From contig JADJQX010000008.1 in the NCBI GenBank assembly GCA_016712525.1, positions 186,001 to 250,000 on the forward strand: a stretch of DNA of 64,000 nt. Reading direction: 5' to 3'. The notes beneath the pieces were generated by a model. The model did not search any database. It was not told the origin of the DNA and saw only the letters and a list, made by a program, of their open reading frames with translations. Numbering within the stretch: position 1 is the stretch's first letter; every line of letters begins with the position of its first letter. The stretch is from Myxococcales bacterium (GTDB lineage: Bacteria > Myxococcota_A > Polyangia > Polyangiales > Polyangiaceae). This document shows positions 9,840-23,455 of this stretch, piece after piece. The position numbers were made by a program, and so were the translations under genes.

Positions 9840-9866
9840 GTCTCGCCTCGTGCGAAACCGTTGCGC

Positions 9867-11522
<1,656 letters not shown>

Positions 11523-11549
11523 ATTCCCCTTCGGGCATCGGAGATTTTC

Positions 11550-12974
<1,425 letters not shown>

Positions 12975-12998
12975 CCCACGTCCGCCTGGCGGCGGTGG

Positions 12999-13025
12999 CG
13001 GCGCGGGCCCCGAGGGCTCGCGCCG
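12999..13025. terminator. Hairpin between convergent boxB and the Ser/Thr kinase gene
   Basis: Arms CGGCGCG-g-GCCC and GGGC-t-CGCGCCG enclose a CGA loop, with a single internal mismatch. TTTT follows at 13033-13036 on the plus strand. It sits in the 55-bp gap between convergent genes and probably ends boxC-boxB transcription. Confidence 0.6.
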
Positions 13026-13029
13026 CTCG

Positions 13030-14118
13030 TCATTTTCCGGGCAAAATCGCGCGACGGTCCGTCTCGTAGAGCTCGTCGGGCTCGTCGGAGCGCGCCCCGA
13101 TGCGAGGGTACTTGCCGGTCGACGGCGTCGGCTCGAAGGGCGGCGCACGATCGACCACGGTGGCGGTGGCCTCGGAGCCCGAGGCCGCGAGGGGCCGGGG
13201 CACGGGGAGCACGACCCGCTTCGCCGCGCGCGCTTCTTTGCCCCGAAGCCACGAGGCCACGTCTTTTCGCATGGCCCAAGCCGTCGGGTAGCGCGCGTCC
13301 GGCGACAGGGCGATGGCTCGATGCAGAATGCACGTGAACGCGCGGTCGAGGTCGGGGCGGAGCGACTCGAGCGGCTCGACCACGCCGTGGCTCAGCGCGA
13401 GCAGGGTCTCGCCGGGGCTCCCACGCCGGAAGGGGCGAACCCCGGTGAGCGCCACGTAGAGCGCCAACCCGAGCCCGTAGAGGTCGCCGCGCGCGTCGAC
13501 GTGCCCCTCGAAGATCTGCTCGGGCGGCGCGTAGGAGAGCGTCCCGACCACCTCGCCCGGCACCGTGAGACGTGGCGCGGGGATCTCGGTGGGCCTCGCC
13601 GTCCCGTAGTCGACGAGCTTCGCTTTGGCGGTCGCGAGCTCGTGGCCGACCAAGAACACGTTCTCGGGCTTCACGTCGCGGTGGACGTACCCTGCCGCAT
13701 GGATCGCCTCGAGCCCACCGAGGACCGAGAGCGCGATCCGGGCCGCGGCGTAGCCGTCGAGGCTCTCGCCCACGCCGACCAGCGCTTCGAGCGTGCACCC
13801 GACGAGGCGCTCGGTCACGAGGTAGCAGGGCTCCTCGGGGGACACGACGTGCCGCGCGAGCCCGCGGAGGAGCCCCGGATGCTCGAAGCGGAGCGCGATC
13901 TCGGTCTCGCGTAGAAACCGCGCAAAGACAGAGGGCTCGTGGGCGAGGTGCGGGTGGAGCACCTTGACGGCGACGTTCGAGCCGTCACGCTCGTCGACGG
14001 CCGAGTACACCGCGCCGTACCCTCCCGCGCCGATGAGCTCGACGAGGTGGTAGCGGCCGCCGAGGCGTTGCCCCACGAGATCTCTTGCGGGCGCGTGGAT
14101 CGAGTCGGGGGTAGGCAT
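13030..14118 (-). CDS. Eukaryotic-type serine/threonine protein kinase (soluble)
   Basis: A 362-residue Hanks-type kinase. It has a glycine loop 'GAGGYGAVY' (30-38), catalytic Lys52 in 'VAVKVL', catalytic loop HRDVKPEN (146-153), metal motif DYG at 170-172 in place of DFG, and 'APPE' (197-200). The kinase domain ends near 290. The C-terminal tail (290-362) is basic, then Pro/Ser-rich, with no transmembrane helix, so the protein is probably cytosolic. The Phe-to-Tyr change in DFG is mild and the enzyme should still be active. ATG 14118 is the first good start. It is divergent from the molybdoenzyme at 14293. Confidence 0.9.
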   Translation of the reverse strand: MPTPDSIHAPARDLVGQRLGGRYHLVELIGAGGYGAVYSAVDERDGSNVAVKVLHPHLAHEPSVFARFLRETEIALRFEHPGLLRGLARHVVSPEEPCYLVTERLVGCTLEALVGVGESLDGYAAARIALSVLGGLEAIHAAGYVHRDVKPENVFLVGHELATAKAKLVDYGTARPTEIPAPRLTVPGEVVGTLSYAPPEQIFEGHVDARGDLYGLGLALYVALTGVRPFRRGSPGETLLALSHGVVEPLESLRPDLDRAFTCILHRAIALSPDARYPTAWAMRKDVASWLRGKEARAAKRVVLPVPRPLAASGSEATATVVDRAPPFEPTPSTGKYPRIGARSDEPDELYETDRRAILPGK

Positions 14119-14177
14119 CGGCGATGTGTCCTGCACGCGACGTGCCGGGTAGATTCGACGCGTGCTCGTGTCGAGGT

Positions 14178-14230
14178 GAGGTCGCACGACCTCGGAATCG
14201 AGGTCTCGGCACGTGATGCGCCGAGACCTC
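14178..14230. promoter_or_regulatory. Two adjacent palindromes sharing a GAGGTC half-site
   Basis: The first palindrome is GAGGTCG-CA-CGACCTC (14178-14193). The second is GAGGTCTCGGC-N9-GCCGAGACCTC (14200-14230), with perfect 11-bp arms. GAGGTC thus occurs four times, alternating in orientation. They lie midway in the 174-bp divergent gap between the kinase and the sulfite-oxidase-like gene, so they are likely operators or a structured leader. No regulator gene is adjacent. Confidence 0.5.
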
Positions 14231-14292
14231 GGCGGACCCGCCGACACGAAACGATCCGAGCGCGCCCGCGCAACCTAAGGCATGCTCTCGAC

Positions 14293-15498
14293 ATGCCGAG
14301 GCGCCCCCCCGAAGATGCCCCCACGGCCGAGCGGCGCATCCGCCGACGGGACGCGTTCGGCGCCGCGCTCTCGGCGCTCGTTTGGGCATGCGGGGGCGAC
14401 GACGCACCCTTCGCGGGGCCGGCCGACGCGGGCCCCGATGCCCCGGCCGATCCCTCGCTCCTCGCGCGCCACACGTTCGTCGGCGAAGCCCCGTTCTCGG
14501 TCACGAAGGTCGGGCGAGGTCTCGACGCCCGAAAGCGCCTCGACCTCGGCGAAATCGACACGACCACGACCGACGTGGGCGCCGACGCCTTCTTCGTCCG
14601 CACCGAGGCCCCCGACGGGTTGCCGCCGAACGAGCCCGCATTCCTGGCCTTGGGAGGCCTCGTAAGCCAACCGCTTAGCATCCCGATGGGCGAGCTCGTG
14701 CGCGACACACGCCCCATGGGGACGCACCTCCTCGAGTGCTCGGGCAACACCCGGGACGGCGCCTTCGGGCTCCTGTCGGTCACGGCGTGGGAGGGCGTGC
14801 TCGTGGCAGATCTCCTCGCCAAGGTCTCCTCCACCGACCCGGGCGCGCGGGTGCTCGTCTCGGGCCGCGACGATCACTCGGCACCGTCCGAGGGGGGGCA
14901 CTCGCAGAAGGGCGCGAGCTGGATCTTCTCGCGGGCCGATCTCGTGCGGGCCGGGGCGTTCCTCGCCACGAAGATGGGCGGGAGGCCGCTCACGCGCGAC
15001 CACGGGGCGCCGGCGAGGCTCGTGGTCCCCGGGTGGTACGGGTGCACCGCGATCAAGTGGGTCGACACGATCACGCTCGTCCCCGACGACGCCCCCGCGA
15101 CCGACCATATGAAGGAGTTCGCGCTCCGCACCCATCAGCACTACGCCTTCGACCTCGCGAGGGAATACTCGCCCGCCGCGCTCGAGGTCTCCGCGGTCTG
15201 CACACGCGCCGAGACGCGCCTCGTCGACGGCAAACCGCGCCTTCGCCTCCGTGGACTCGTCTGGGGTGGAACCTCCGTCACGACCCTGCTTCGGCTTTTC
15301 CTGGACGAGGGAGGCGGCGATCCCGTGACCGTGCGCGCGCCGGCCGCTCACCCGACGACGTGGGGCGTGTGGGAGTGGACGGGGCCCGTGCTCGGCCCGG
15401 GCCGCCACACCGTGAGGCTCCGCGCCGAGCCGATCGAGGTGCCTCAACGGCGGCTCAAGTCGGGCCACTACACCCGCACCTTCGAGGTCTCTGGCTAG
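14293..15498 (+). CDS. Sulfite-oxidase-like molybdopterin enzyme, probably Tat-exported
   Basis: A 401-residue protein with the oxidoreductase molybdopterin-binding fold of the SUOX/MsrP (YedY) family. The expected Mo-ligand cysteine is Cys149 in 'LLECSGNTR'. The N-terminus has consecutive arginines (17-19) followed by a hydrophobic stretch 'AFGAALSALVWACGG', a plausible twin-arginine signal and lipidation or cleavage near Cys33. A Mo-co dimerisation-type C-terminal domain (about 290-401) follows, as in sulfite oxidases. No haem domain or cytochrome partner gene is adjacent. ATG 14293 is the start; the longer open frame upstream overlaps the kinase promoter region. The substrate cannot be read from the sequence. 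Confidence 0.8.
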   Translation: MPRRPPEDAPTAERRIRRRDAFGAALSALVWACGGDDAPFAGPADAGPDAPADPSLLARHTFVGEAPFSVTKVGRGLDARKRLDLGEIDTTTTDVGADAFFVRTEAPDGLPPNEPAFLALGGLVSQPLSIPMGELVRDTRPMGTHLLECSGNTRDGAFGLLSVTAWEGVLVADLLAKVSSTDPGARVLVSGRDDHSAPSEGGHSQKGASWIFSRADLVRAGAFLATKMGGRPLTRDHGAPARLVVPGWYGCTAIKWVDTITLVPDDAPATDHMKEFALRTHQHYAFDLAREYSPAALEVSAVCTRAETRLVDGKPRLRLRGLVWGGTSVTTLLRLFLDEGGGDPVTVRAPAAHPTTWGVWEWTGPVLGPGRHTVRLRAEPIEVPQRRLKSGHYTRTFEVSG

Positions 15499-15529
15499 CA
15501 CCTCCCGGGCATCGAGGTAGAGTCTCGGC

Positions 15530-16021
15530 ATGCCGAGCTTTTCGATGGAGCCCGCTCTTGGCTTCCGCTCCCTTCCCTTCATCGTCCTCGCCGTCGCCCT
15601 CCAAGGAGGGTGCTCGAGCGACCCCGTGCCCTCACCGTTCCTCGGGTCGGGCACCCCGGCGAGCTCGTCGACCGGGCGACCGGGCCGCCCCGACGAGCCC
15701 CAAGGCTCCGGCGCCAAGCCCACCCGCGCGAGCTACGACAGGACCTGCACCACCATCGCCGACTGCGTGCTCGTGAGCTTCGCCGAGTCGCCTTGCGACA
15801 CCTGCAAGTGCCCGAACGACGCCATCTCGGCCGACGAGAAGCGGCGCTTCTTCGACGAAGAGCAGGCCTTCCGCGACACGTGCCGGGAGGCCCCGAAGCC
15901 CTGCCTCGCCGACTGCGCCCCCCTCTCCGCCCGATGCGTCGAGGGAAAGTGCACCGTGGTCGCCACCGGGACCCCGTTCGCCGAGGACGCCGGCGCCGAC
16001 GCGAGCCCCGACGCGCGCTGA
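15530..16021 (+). CDS. Cysteine-rich secreted lipoprotein, unknown function
   Basis: A 163-residue protein of unrecognised family. A short basic N-terminus and hydrophobic core lead to 'ALQGGCSS', a lipobox-like site at Cys28. A Ser/Pro/Gly-rich linker runs to about residue 65. The remaining domain holds paired cysteines (two of them CxxC or CxC type, as in 'CDTCKCPND') that would form disulfides after export. A second ATG six codons in would also give a signal peptide. It lies 31 bp after the molybdoenzyme on the same strand and may be co-transcribed. Small Cys-rich lipoproteins like this are frequent in myxobacteria. Confidence 0.65.
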   Translation: MPSFSMEPALGFRSLPFIVLAVALQGGCSSDPVPSPFLGSGTPASSSTGRPGRPDEPQGSGAKPTRASYDRTCTTIADCVLVSFAESPCDTCKCPNDAISADEKRRFFDEEQAFRDTCREAPKPCLADCAPLSARCVEGKCTVVATGTPFAEDAGADASPDAR

Positions 16022-16143
16022 CCCCCGATCGCGAGCCGCCGAAAAGTGGACTTCTCCCGGCTCCCCTGGATCACCCCCGTGGATCCGACCTTCTCCATGG
16101 ACCCTGAGAAAACTCTGTGCGATCCTCAAAATAGCCGCGTTTT

Positions 16144-16149
16144 TACAAT
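16144..16149 (+). promoter_or_regulatory. Candidate -10 element before the C1-like protease gene
   Basis: TACAAT sits in an unusually AT-rich patch (16105-16150) about 86 bp upstream of the start codon. A convincing -35 is not visible at 16-18 bp, so this is only a candidate. Confidence 0.35.
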
Positions 16150-16234
16150 GTGGGACAGCGGCACACCTTTCGCAACACTGCCTCACGTCGGACGGAAGGA
16201 GCCCCCGGGCGGGGCTTTCAAGGAGCAACCCAAC

Positions 16235-17542
16235 ATGTCGCTTTCGGATCTTCTCAAGAAATCTCGCTCGGTCACCTTCGGCGCCATCGTGGCCATCGGC
16301 CTCGGCGCTGGCCAAGTCGCCTGTTCGTCCGAAGTGGGCCCCGGCGAAGAGGTCGAAGAAGAGGGCGTGTCGACCGACGACATCACGCAGATCACCGACA
16401 CGAAGGTGAAGCGCCAGTCGATCGGCAACTGCTGGCTCTACGCCGTGGCCTCGTGGTCCGAGGCGCTCAACAAGCGCGCGACCGGCACCGACTTCAACGT
16501 CTCCGAGTCGTACTGGACGTACTGGCACTGGTTCGAGCAGCTCGCGAACGGCCGCGCCTCGACCGAGATCTCCACCGGCGGCAGCTACGGCACGGCCGCG
16601 GGCATCATCGACCGCTACGGCCTCATGTCCGAGAACGACTTCATCCCCGAGGAGTCCGAGGCGGAGATGTCGAACCGCCAGTCGACGGCCCTCAACGCCA
16701 TCAACGAGTCGCTCAAGAACGGCACGCTGAAGGATCCGGCCGTCCGCCGCGACCGCGCCAAGGTCCGCGCCGAGCTCGACAAGGCCTGGCGTCTCACGCC
16801 CGAGGTCGTCACCAAGCTGAACAACGTCTTCGGCGCCGGCGTGACCCGCACGCTCGACCGCTCGTTCACGAACCGCCAGCCGGGCAACGGCGTGGTTCGC
16901 GCGCGTGACTTCAAGGTCCGCATCTTCAACTTCGCCACGAACCGCGAGAACCAGGCGACCCTCAAGGACGCGATCGGCACCGGCAGCTGGACGCGCACGG
17001 GCCCGCAGGCGTTCCACGAGGAGGACTACCCGCGCAGCGCCGACGGCCGCCGCAAGTTCCAGATCGCCATCCAGCAGTCGCTCCACGCGGGCGTGCCGGT
17101 CATCGTCTCGTGGAAGGTCGACTTCAACGCCCTCACGCAGGACGCGAAGTTCTCGCTCGACGAGCTCAAGCGCCGCGGCCCCGGCCGCCAGGGCGGCCAC
17201 ATGACCGTCGCGACCGACTACGAGGTGAAGCTCGTCGACGGCAAGATGCTCAAGGCCGGCGAGAACGTGACGGATCCCGACCTCCTCAAGAAGGCGCTTG
17301 AGCCCGGCGCGCAGGTCGACTTCTTCCGCGTGAAGAACTCGTGGGGCGCCATCCGCCCCGACCGCTGGAGCGAGGCCGCCAAGCCCGGCTACCACGACCT
17401 GACGACGGCCTACATGAACGGCCCGATCAAGGAGTGCGCCGAGAAGAACGGCACCTCCGACCCGAACAACTGCCCGAGCGAGGTCACTCCCTGGTGGGAC
17501 GCCGTCCTCCCGGCCGGCATCGGCACCAACATCGGGTTCTGA
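16235..17542 (+). CDS. C1 (papain-fold) cysteine protease-like lipoprotein
   Basis: A 435-residue exported protein. The signal peptide ends in 'GQVACSSE', giving lipidated Cys30, then an acidic linker. The protease core shows the papain-type residues in order: oxyanion Gln61 and catalytic Cys66 in 'RQSIGNCWLYAVASW', His322 in 'GGHMTVATDYE', and Asn368 in 'VKNSWG'. The long insert between Cys and His is more like bleomycin-hydrolase/C1-related proteins than like compact papains. There is no obvious propeptide, since Cys66 lies only 36 residues after the lipid anchor. AAGGAG precedes ATG 16235. It ends at a hairpin terminator, so it is probably monocistronic. Confidence 0.82.
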   Translation: MSLSDLLKKSRSVTFGAIVAIGLGAGQVACSSEVGPGEEVEEEGVSTDDITQITDTKVKRQSIGNCWLYAVASWSEALNKRATGTDFNVSESYWTYWHWFEQLANGRASTEISTGGSYGTAAGIIDRYGLMSENDFIPEESEAEMSNRQSTALNAINESLKNGTLKDPAVRRDRAKVRAELDKAWRLTPEVVTKLNNVFGAGVTRTLDRSFTNRQPGNGVVRARDFKVRIFNFATNRENQATLKDAIGTGSWTRTGPQAFHEEDYPRSADGRRKFQIAIQQSLHAGVPVIVSWKVDFNALTQDAKFSLDELKRRGPGRQGGHMTVATDYEVKLVDGKMLKAGENVTDPDLLKKALEPGAQVDFFRVKNSWGAIRPDRWSEAAKPGYHDLTTAYMNGPIKECAEKNGTSDPNNCPSEVTPWWDAVLPAGIGTNIGF

Positions 17543-17563
17543 TCTTCGAGACCTCCTCGTCCC

Positions 17564-17600
17564 ACGGGCGGTGCCACACGGCGCCGCCCGTCGGCGTTTT
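17564..17600 (+). terminator. Rho-independent-like terminator after the C1-like protease
   Basis: Arms ACGGGCGG (17564-17571) and CCGCCCGT (17584-17591) enclose a 12-nt loop, followed by CGGCGTTTT. It lies 21 bp after the stop codon. Confidence 0.7.
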
Positions 17601-17613
17601 GTGGCGACCTGAA

Positions 17614-17636
17614 TGAACGGAGCAGGCAACCGTTCA
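17614..17636. promoter_or_regulatory. Operator-like repeat TGAAC-N13-GTTCA upstream of tetR
   Basis: A perfect inverted repeat TGAACGG-N9-CCGTTCA lies 21 bp before the TetR start codon. The same half-sites with the same 13-bp spacing recur at 18321-18343, before lon. The regulator presumably binds here to control itself. Confidence 0.65.
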
Positions 17637-17657
17637 CCCATCGGCTAAGGTGCAGGC

Positions 17658-18248
17658 ATGACCGAGGCGCACGAGGCCGCGCGGAGAGAGAGCATCCTCG
17701 ACGCCGCGCGCCGCCTCTTCACCAAACACGGCCCCCAGAAGACGACCGTGGCCGACATCGCGCGCGAGGCTGGCGTGGGCGTGGGCACCGTCTACCTCGA
17801 GTTCGACTCGAAGGACGCGATCGTGGCCGAGCTGTCGGGCTCGATGCACGCCACGGTGGTGAGCGCGATGCGCGCGGCGCTCGAGGCGCGCGACGGCCTC
17901 GAGGCGACGTTCCTCCGCGTGGTCGAGGCCCGCACCCTCGCCTTCTCGAGCTGCCGAAACCGCGGGGAAAAGGCCTGCGAGCTCGTGACGTGCCGAACCG
18001 ACGCGACCCGGAGGGAGCAGGTGCGGTTCTTCGAGCGGGAGCGCGCGATCTACGTGGAGCTCTTCGCGCGGGCCGAGGCGCACGGGGAGCTCGGCCCCCA
18101 CGACGCCTTCCGCACCGCCGAGATCGTGCAGCTCGCCCTCGCGAGCCTCTCTCCGCCGGGCCTCTTCTTGCTCCCCGAGGGGGACGCCCTCGCCCGCGCC
18201 CGGGATCTCGCGCGCCTGCTCGCCGCGGGGCTCGTCCGCCGCGGGTGA
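17658..18248 (+). CDS. TetR-family regulator, likely controlling itself and lon
   Basis: A 196-residue TetR protein. The helix-turn-helix is at residues 10-55, with 'TVADIAREAGVGVGTVYLEF'. A C-terminal helical domain contains two cysteines, in 'SSCRNRGEKACEL' and 'LVTCRTD', that might sense redox state or metals; that is speculation. A matching inverted repeat lies 21 bp upstream, a degenerate copy overlaps its stop codon (18246-18268), and a perfect copy sits in the promoter of the next gene. This supports autoregulation and control of the downstream Lon-like protease. Confidence 0.85.
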   Translation: MTEAHEAARRESILDAARRLFTKHGPQKTTVADIAREAGVGVGTVYLEFDSKDAIVAELSGSMHATVVSAMRAALEARDGLEATFLRVVEARTLAFSSCRNRGEKACELVTCRTDATRREQVRFFERERAIYVELFARAEAHGELGPHDAFRTAEIVQLALASLSPPGLFLLPEGDALARARDLARLLAAGLVRRG

Positions 18249-18308
18249 ACGCTCGAGGGCTCTGCTCACGAGCCGCTTCACGAAAGGAAGCTTGTGAATA
18301 GCGGGCCC

Positions 18309-18343
18309 TTGACGACGTCGTGAACGGTTTTAGGTTCTGTTCA
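18309..18343 (+). promoter_or_regulatory. Candidate lon promoter overlapped by TGAAC-N13-GTTCA
   Basis: A -35-like TTGACG (18309-18314), a 16-bp spacer and a -10-like TAGGTT (18331-18336). The inverted repeat TGAAC (18321-18325) and GTTCA (18339-18343) straddles the -10, so bound repressor would block RNA polymerase. Further GTGAA/TTCAC half-sites lie at 18277-18281 and 18294-18298. Confidence 0.6.
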
Positions 18344-18479
18344 CGGTGGTTGGGTTGGCTCGAGGGGCGGTTCCTTCGGCCTCGACCACCGTACGACACG
18401 CGGGCTCGCCCGTAGAGGTTTGCGCACGGCCAAAGGCGCCCGCAAGCCCCGACGATGGGCGAGCCCCGAAAGGACCGTC

Positions 18480-20879
<2,400 letters not shown>

Positions 20880-20932
20880 CCCTACGTTCCTCACACGGGC
20901 GCGCCGATCGGGCCCCCATCCACGACCTCCGA

Positions 20933-20964
20933 GAGCCCCGCGGTCCCCTCCCCCCGCGGGGCTC
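20933..20964 (+). terminator. Terminator after lon
   Basis: 11-bp arms GAGCCCCGCGG and CCGCGGGGCTC with a 10-nt pyrimidine loop, followed by a short CCTATTTC tract, 54 bp after the lon stop codon. Confidence 0.65.
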
Positions 20965-21092
20965 GCCTATTTCGGCGCCTTCCACGCCGGGCAACGCCGT
21001 GCGCAAGATGGCGCTTGTCGTGCCGGGCAGGACCGCACGATACTTGGGCGTTGAATCGTCGCTCTCGTGCGCGGTGTGGAAAGGTGGTCTCG

Positions 21093-22883
21093 ATGAAGAA
21101 GCTCCTCGGATTCTCGGTCCTTGCGCTCGCGGCGTTCACCGGCTGCCCCGACCCGAAGCTGCCCGATCCGCCCCAGCCGACCCCCGGGCCCAAGGTCATC
21201 GAGGGGACCGGCGAGCCGCTCATCGTCGACTGGCAGCCGCAGCACCGCGGTGATCTCGAGGTGGCCATGCAGGACGGCCTCGCGGTGGTCGAGTACTCGG
21301 ACAAGGGCTTCCGCTTGCTCAAGGGGTGCCGCGTCGACGGCACCTACGGCTTCATCGGTATGTCGACGAAAGAGCAGGTCGTGCGGCTCGAGTCGGCCGA
21401 CGACGTGAAGGCGAACCTCCCGTTCGGCGGGGCCGCGCTCGTCGGCCAAATCGGCGCCGATCTCGGCCGCTCGACCACGCTCGACGTGGCGATGGTCATG
21501 GTCGGGAAGCTCCGCACGACCTGGAACAACGTGACCCAGAAGGACCTCGTCGGGAGCTGCGCCGGCGCCACGCACTTCGTGAAGGGCGCGATGGTCGGCG
21601 CGTTCGTCATGGACACGGGGGACAAGTCCCACGCGCGCGCCGTGGCCGAGTTCTTCAGCATCGGCGCGAGCGGCGGGGGCCGGAGAGAGAGCAAGATCCG
21701 CAACGCCGACGGCAAGCTCGAGGAGTGCAACCAGGCCTTGCCCGACTCGAAGAAGGCGCCCGCCAAGTGCTCGGCGCTGCTCCGCGTCGAGCTGCTCGAG
21801 ATCACGAAGGACGCCGTGAAGCCGAAGGCCGAGGAGAGGACCGCGGCGCTCCCGAGCTGTCCCGCGGGCATGGCGCTCATCGGCGGCAAGTGCACCCGGC
21901 CTAGCACGGTGACCGCGAGCGCGGGACCTCGCGAGTGCGTGTACGGCAACGCGGCGCAGTGCGCAGACCTCTGCGACAAGGGCTCCGCCGTGAGCTGCGG
22001 CAGGCTCGGCCTCCAGCTTCTCCGTGGCGAAAATATCAAACAAAACCCAGACTTGGGGGCGAAGGCCACCCTCCAGGGGTGCAAGCTCAACGACGGTCCG
22101 TCGTGCGAGTACCTGGGTGACTTCCTCGCGAGCACCATGGGCGGCAAGCCCAACATGGCATCGGCGGCGCAGGCGTGGGTGCGTGGGTGCGAGCTCGGTC
22201 GCGAGCGCGCGTGCACCATGGCCGGGGACACGTACTACACGGCCAACGGGGTGAAGCAGGACTACGCGCTCGCGGCCAAGCTGCTCGACCGCGGCTGTAT
22301 GGGCGGCGATCACAACGCGTGCAGCGAGCTCGGGATCATGTTCCTCGGCAACGCGGGCGTCGGGACCGACGTGTCGCGCAGCGGGCGCCTCTTCAAGTCC
22401 GCGTGCGACGGCGGCTCCTCGGCCGGGTGCACGAACCTCGGCTACCTGGTCGAGTTCGGCAAGGCGACCACGAAGAACCCGCAGCTCGCCGCCCAGCTCT
22501 ATGCGAAGGGCTGCAAGCTCGACGACGCGAGCTGTTCGTCGCTCGCGCAGGCCACGCACGCAGGCATCGGCGTGCCGAAGAGCATCGAGAACGCCGAGAA
22601 GCTCTTCCGGATCGCCTGCCGGGCCCACGACGTCTCGTCGTGCGCGGTGCTGCGTGTGTTCGCCGACCCGTCGACCGTCGTGAACCCCGTCGACGCGAAG
22701 CGGAATTTCGAGGTGTGGAAGGGCACGTGCTCCTCGGGCATCGAGCGCGACTGCACGGGCATCGGCGTCATCGGCATGGCGACGGGCAGCATCTCCGAGG
22801 GGCGCAACTTCGTGCAGAAGGGGTGCTCGATGGGCGACGCGTGGGCCTGCGAGCTCTTGAAGCTCCAGGTGAAGGTCAACTGA
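21093..22883 (+). CDS. Sel1-repeat lipoprotein
   Basis: A 596-residue secreted lipoprotein. The signal peptide ends at 'LAAFTGCPD' (lipidated Cys18), followed by a Pro-rich linker. Residues about 40-260 form an unrecognised N-terminal domain that may bind a partner. From about 300 to 590 there are repeated Sel1-like (TPR-related) helix pairs, each with Cys residues, for example 'LGLQLLRGENIKQNPDLGA' and 'LGIMFLGNAGVGTDVSRSG'. Sel1 repeats act as protein-protein scaffolds. ATG 21093 has AAGG upstream and gives a clean signal peptide. A small exported protein follows after 8 bp, so they probably share a transcript. Confidence 0.82.
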   Translation: MKKLLGFSVLALAAFTGCPDPKLPDPPQPTPGPKVIEGTGEPLIVDWQPQHRGDLEVAMQDGLAVVEYSDKGFRLLKGCRVDGTYGFIGMSTKEQVVRLESADDVKANLPFGGAALVGQIGADLGRSTTLDVAMVMVGKLRTTWNNVTQKDLVGSCAGATHFVKGAMVGAFVMDTGDKSHARAVAEFFSIGASGGGRRESKIRNADGKLEECNQALPDSKKAPAKCSALLRVELLEITKDAVKPKAEERTAALPSCPAGMALIGGKCTRPSTVTASAGPRECVYGNAAQCADLCDKGSAVSCGRLGLQLLRGENIKQNPDLGAKATLQGCKLNDGPSCEYLGDFLASTMGGKPNMASAAQAWVRGCELGRERACTMAGDTYYTANGVKQDYALAAKLLDRGCMGGDHNACSELGIMFLGNAGVGTDVSRSGRLFKSACDGGSSAGCTNLGYLVEFGKATTKNPQLAAQLYAKGCKLDDASCSSLAQATHAGIGVPKSIENAEKLFRIACRAHDVSSCAVLRVFADPSTVVNPVDAKRNFEVWKGTCSSGIERDCTGIGVIGMATGSISEGRNFVQKGCSMGDAWACELLKLQVKVN

Positions 22884-22891
22884 CGCCCACG

Positions 22892-23455
22892 GTGAAGTCT
22901 TCGACTCGACGCGCTCGCGTGGGTCTCGTCGCGGCGATCGCGGCGCTCGTGCCTCACGCGTGCAAGCCCACGGCGGGCCCCGCAGACGCCCAGGCCGACG
23001 CGGCGCCCGAGGATCCGAAGGCCGCGTTCGTGCCTCGAATCCCGGACGCGGCGACCCTCCCGGGCGACTTCTCGCCACCGAAGGACCCGTGGGTGGCACC
23101 GCCGGCTCCTCCACCCGCCTCGCCGTGGTTCGGGTTCGAGCCCTTCCCCGGAGCGGAGCTTTTGTGCGGCGAAGAGGTCGCGATGGCCAAATCGGGGAAG
23201 CTCCGTGAGATCCACTGGGCGACGTACGGGGTGACGTCTCCCGTGGCCGACGTGCTCGCGTTCTACCGTCGGCGCGACGCCGGCACCCAAGAGGTGGACC
23301 GCGACGAAGTGACGTTCGTCGTGGGCAAGGCGCAGAAGCTCAGCGTCGTCCGCCTCCCGACGAGCCAGCCCTTCCCTCGTTGCGAGCGCACCCCGAAGCC
23401 CACTTACAAAGGGATCATCGTCGTGTCGCGCGCGGAGGGTCACCCGGGGCCGTAG
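22892..23455 (+). CDS. Small secreted (lipo)protein, unknown function
   Basis: A 187-residue protein of unrecognised family. The GTG start at 22892 lies 8 bp after the Sel1-repeat gene. Residues 5-24 are basic then hydrophobic, ending 'LVPHACKPT', a weak lipobox (Cys24). A Pro/Ala-rich linker to about 80 precedes a compact domain with 'FPGAELLCGEEV' and 'YGVTSPVADVLAFYRRR'. No catalytic motif is apparent. Close spacing suggests it works with the Sel1-repeat lipoprotein. Confidence 0.6.
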   Translation: MKSSTRRARVGLVAAIAALVPHACKPTAGPADAQADAAPEDPKAAFVPRIPDAATLPGDFSPPKDPWVAPPAPPPASPWFGFEPFPGAELLCGEEVAMAKSGKLREIHWATYGVTSPVADVLAFYRRRDAGTQEVDRDEVTFVVGKAQKLSVVRLPTSQPFPRCERTPKPTYKGIIVVSRAEGHPGP

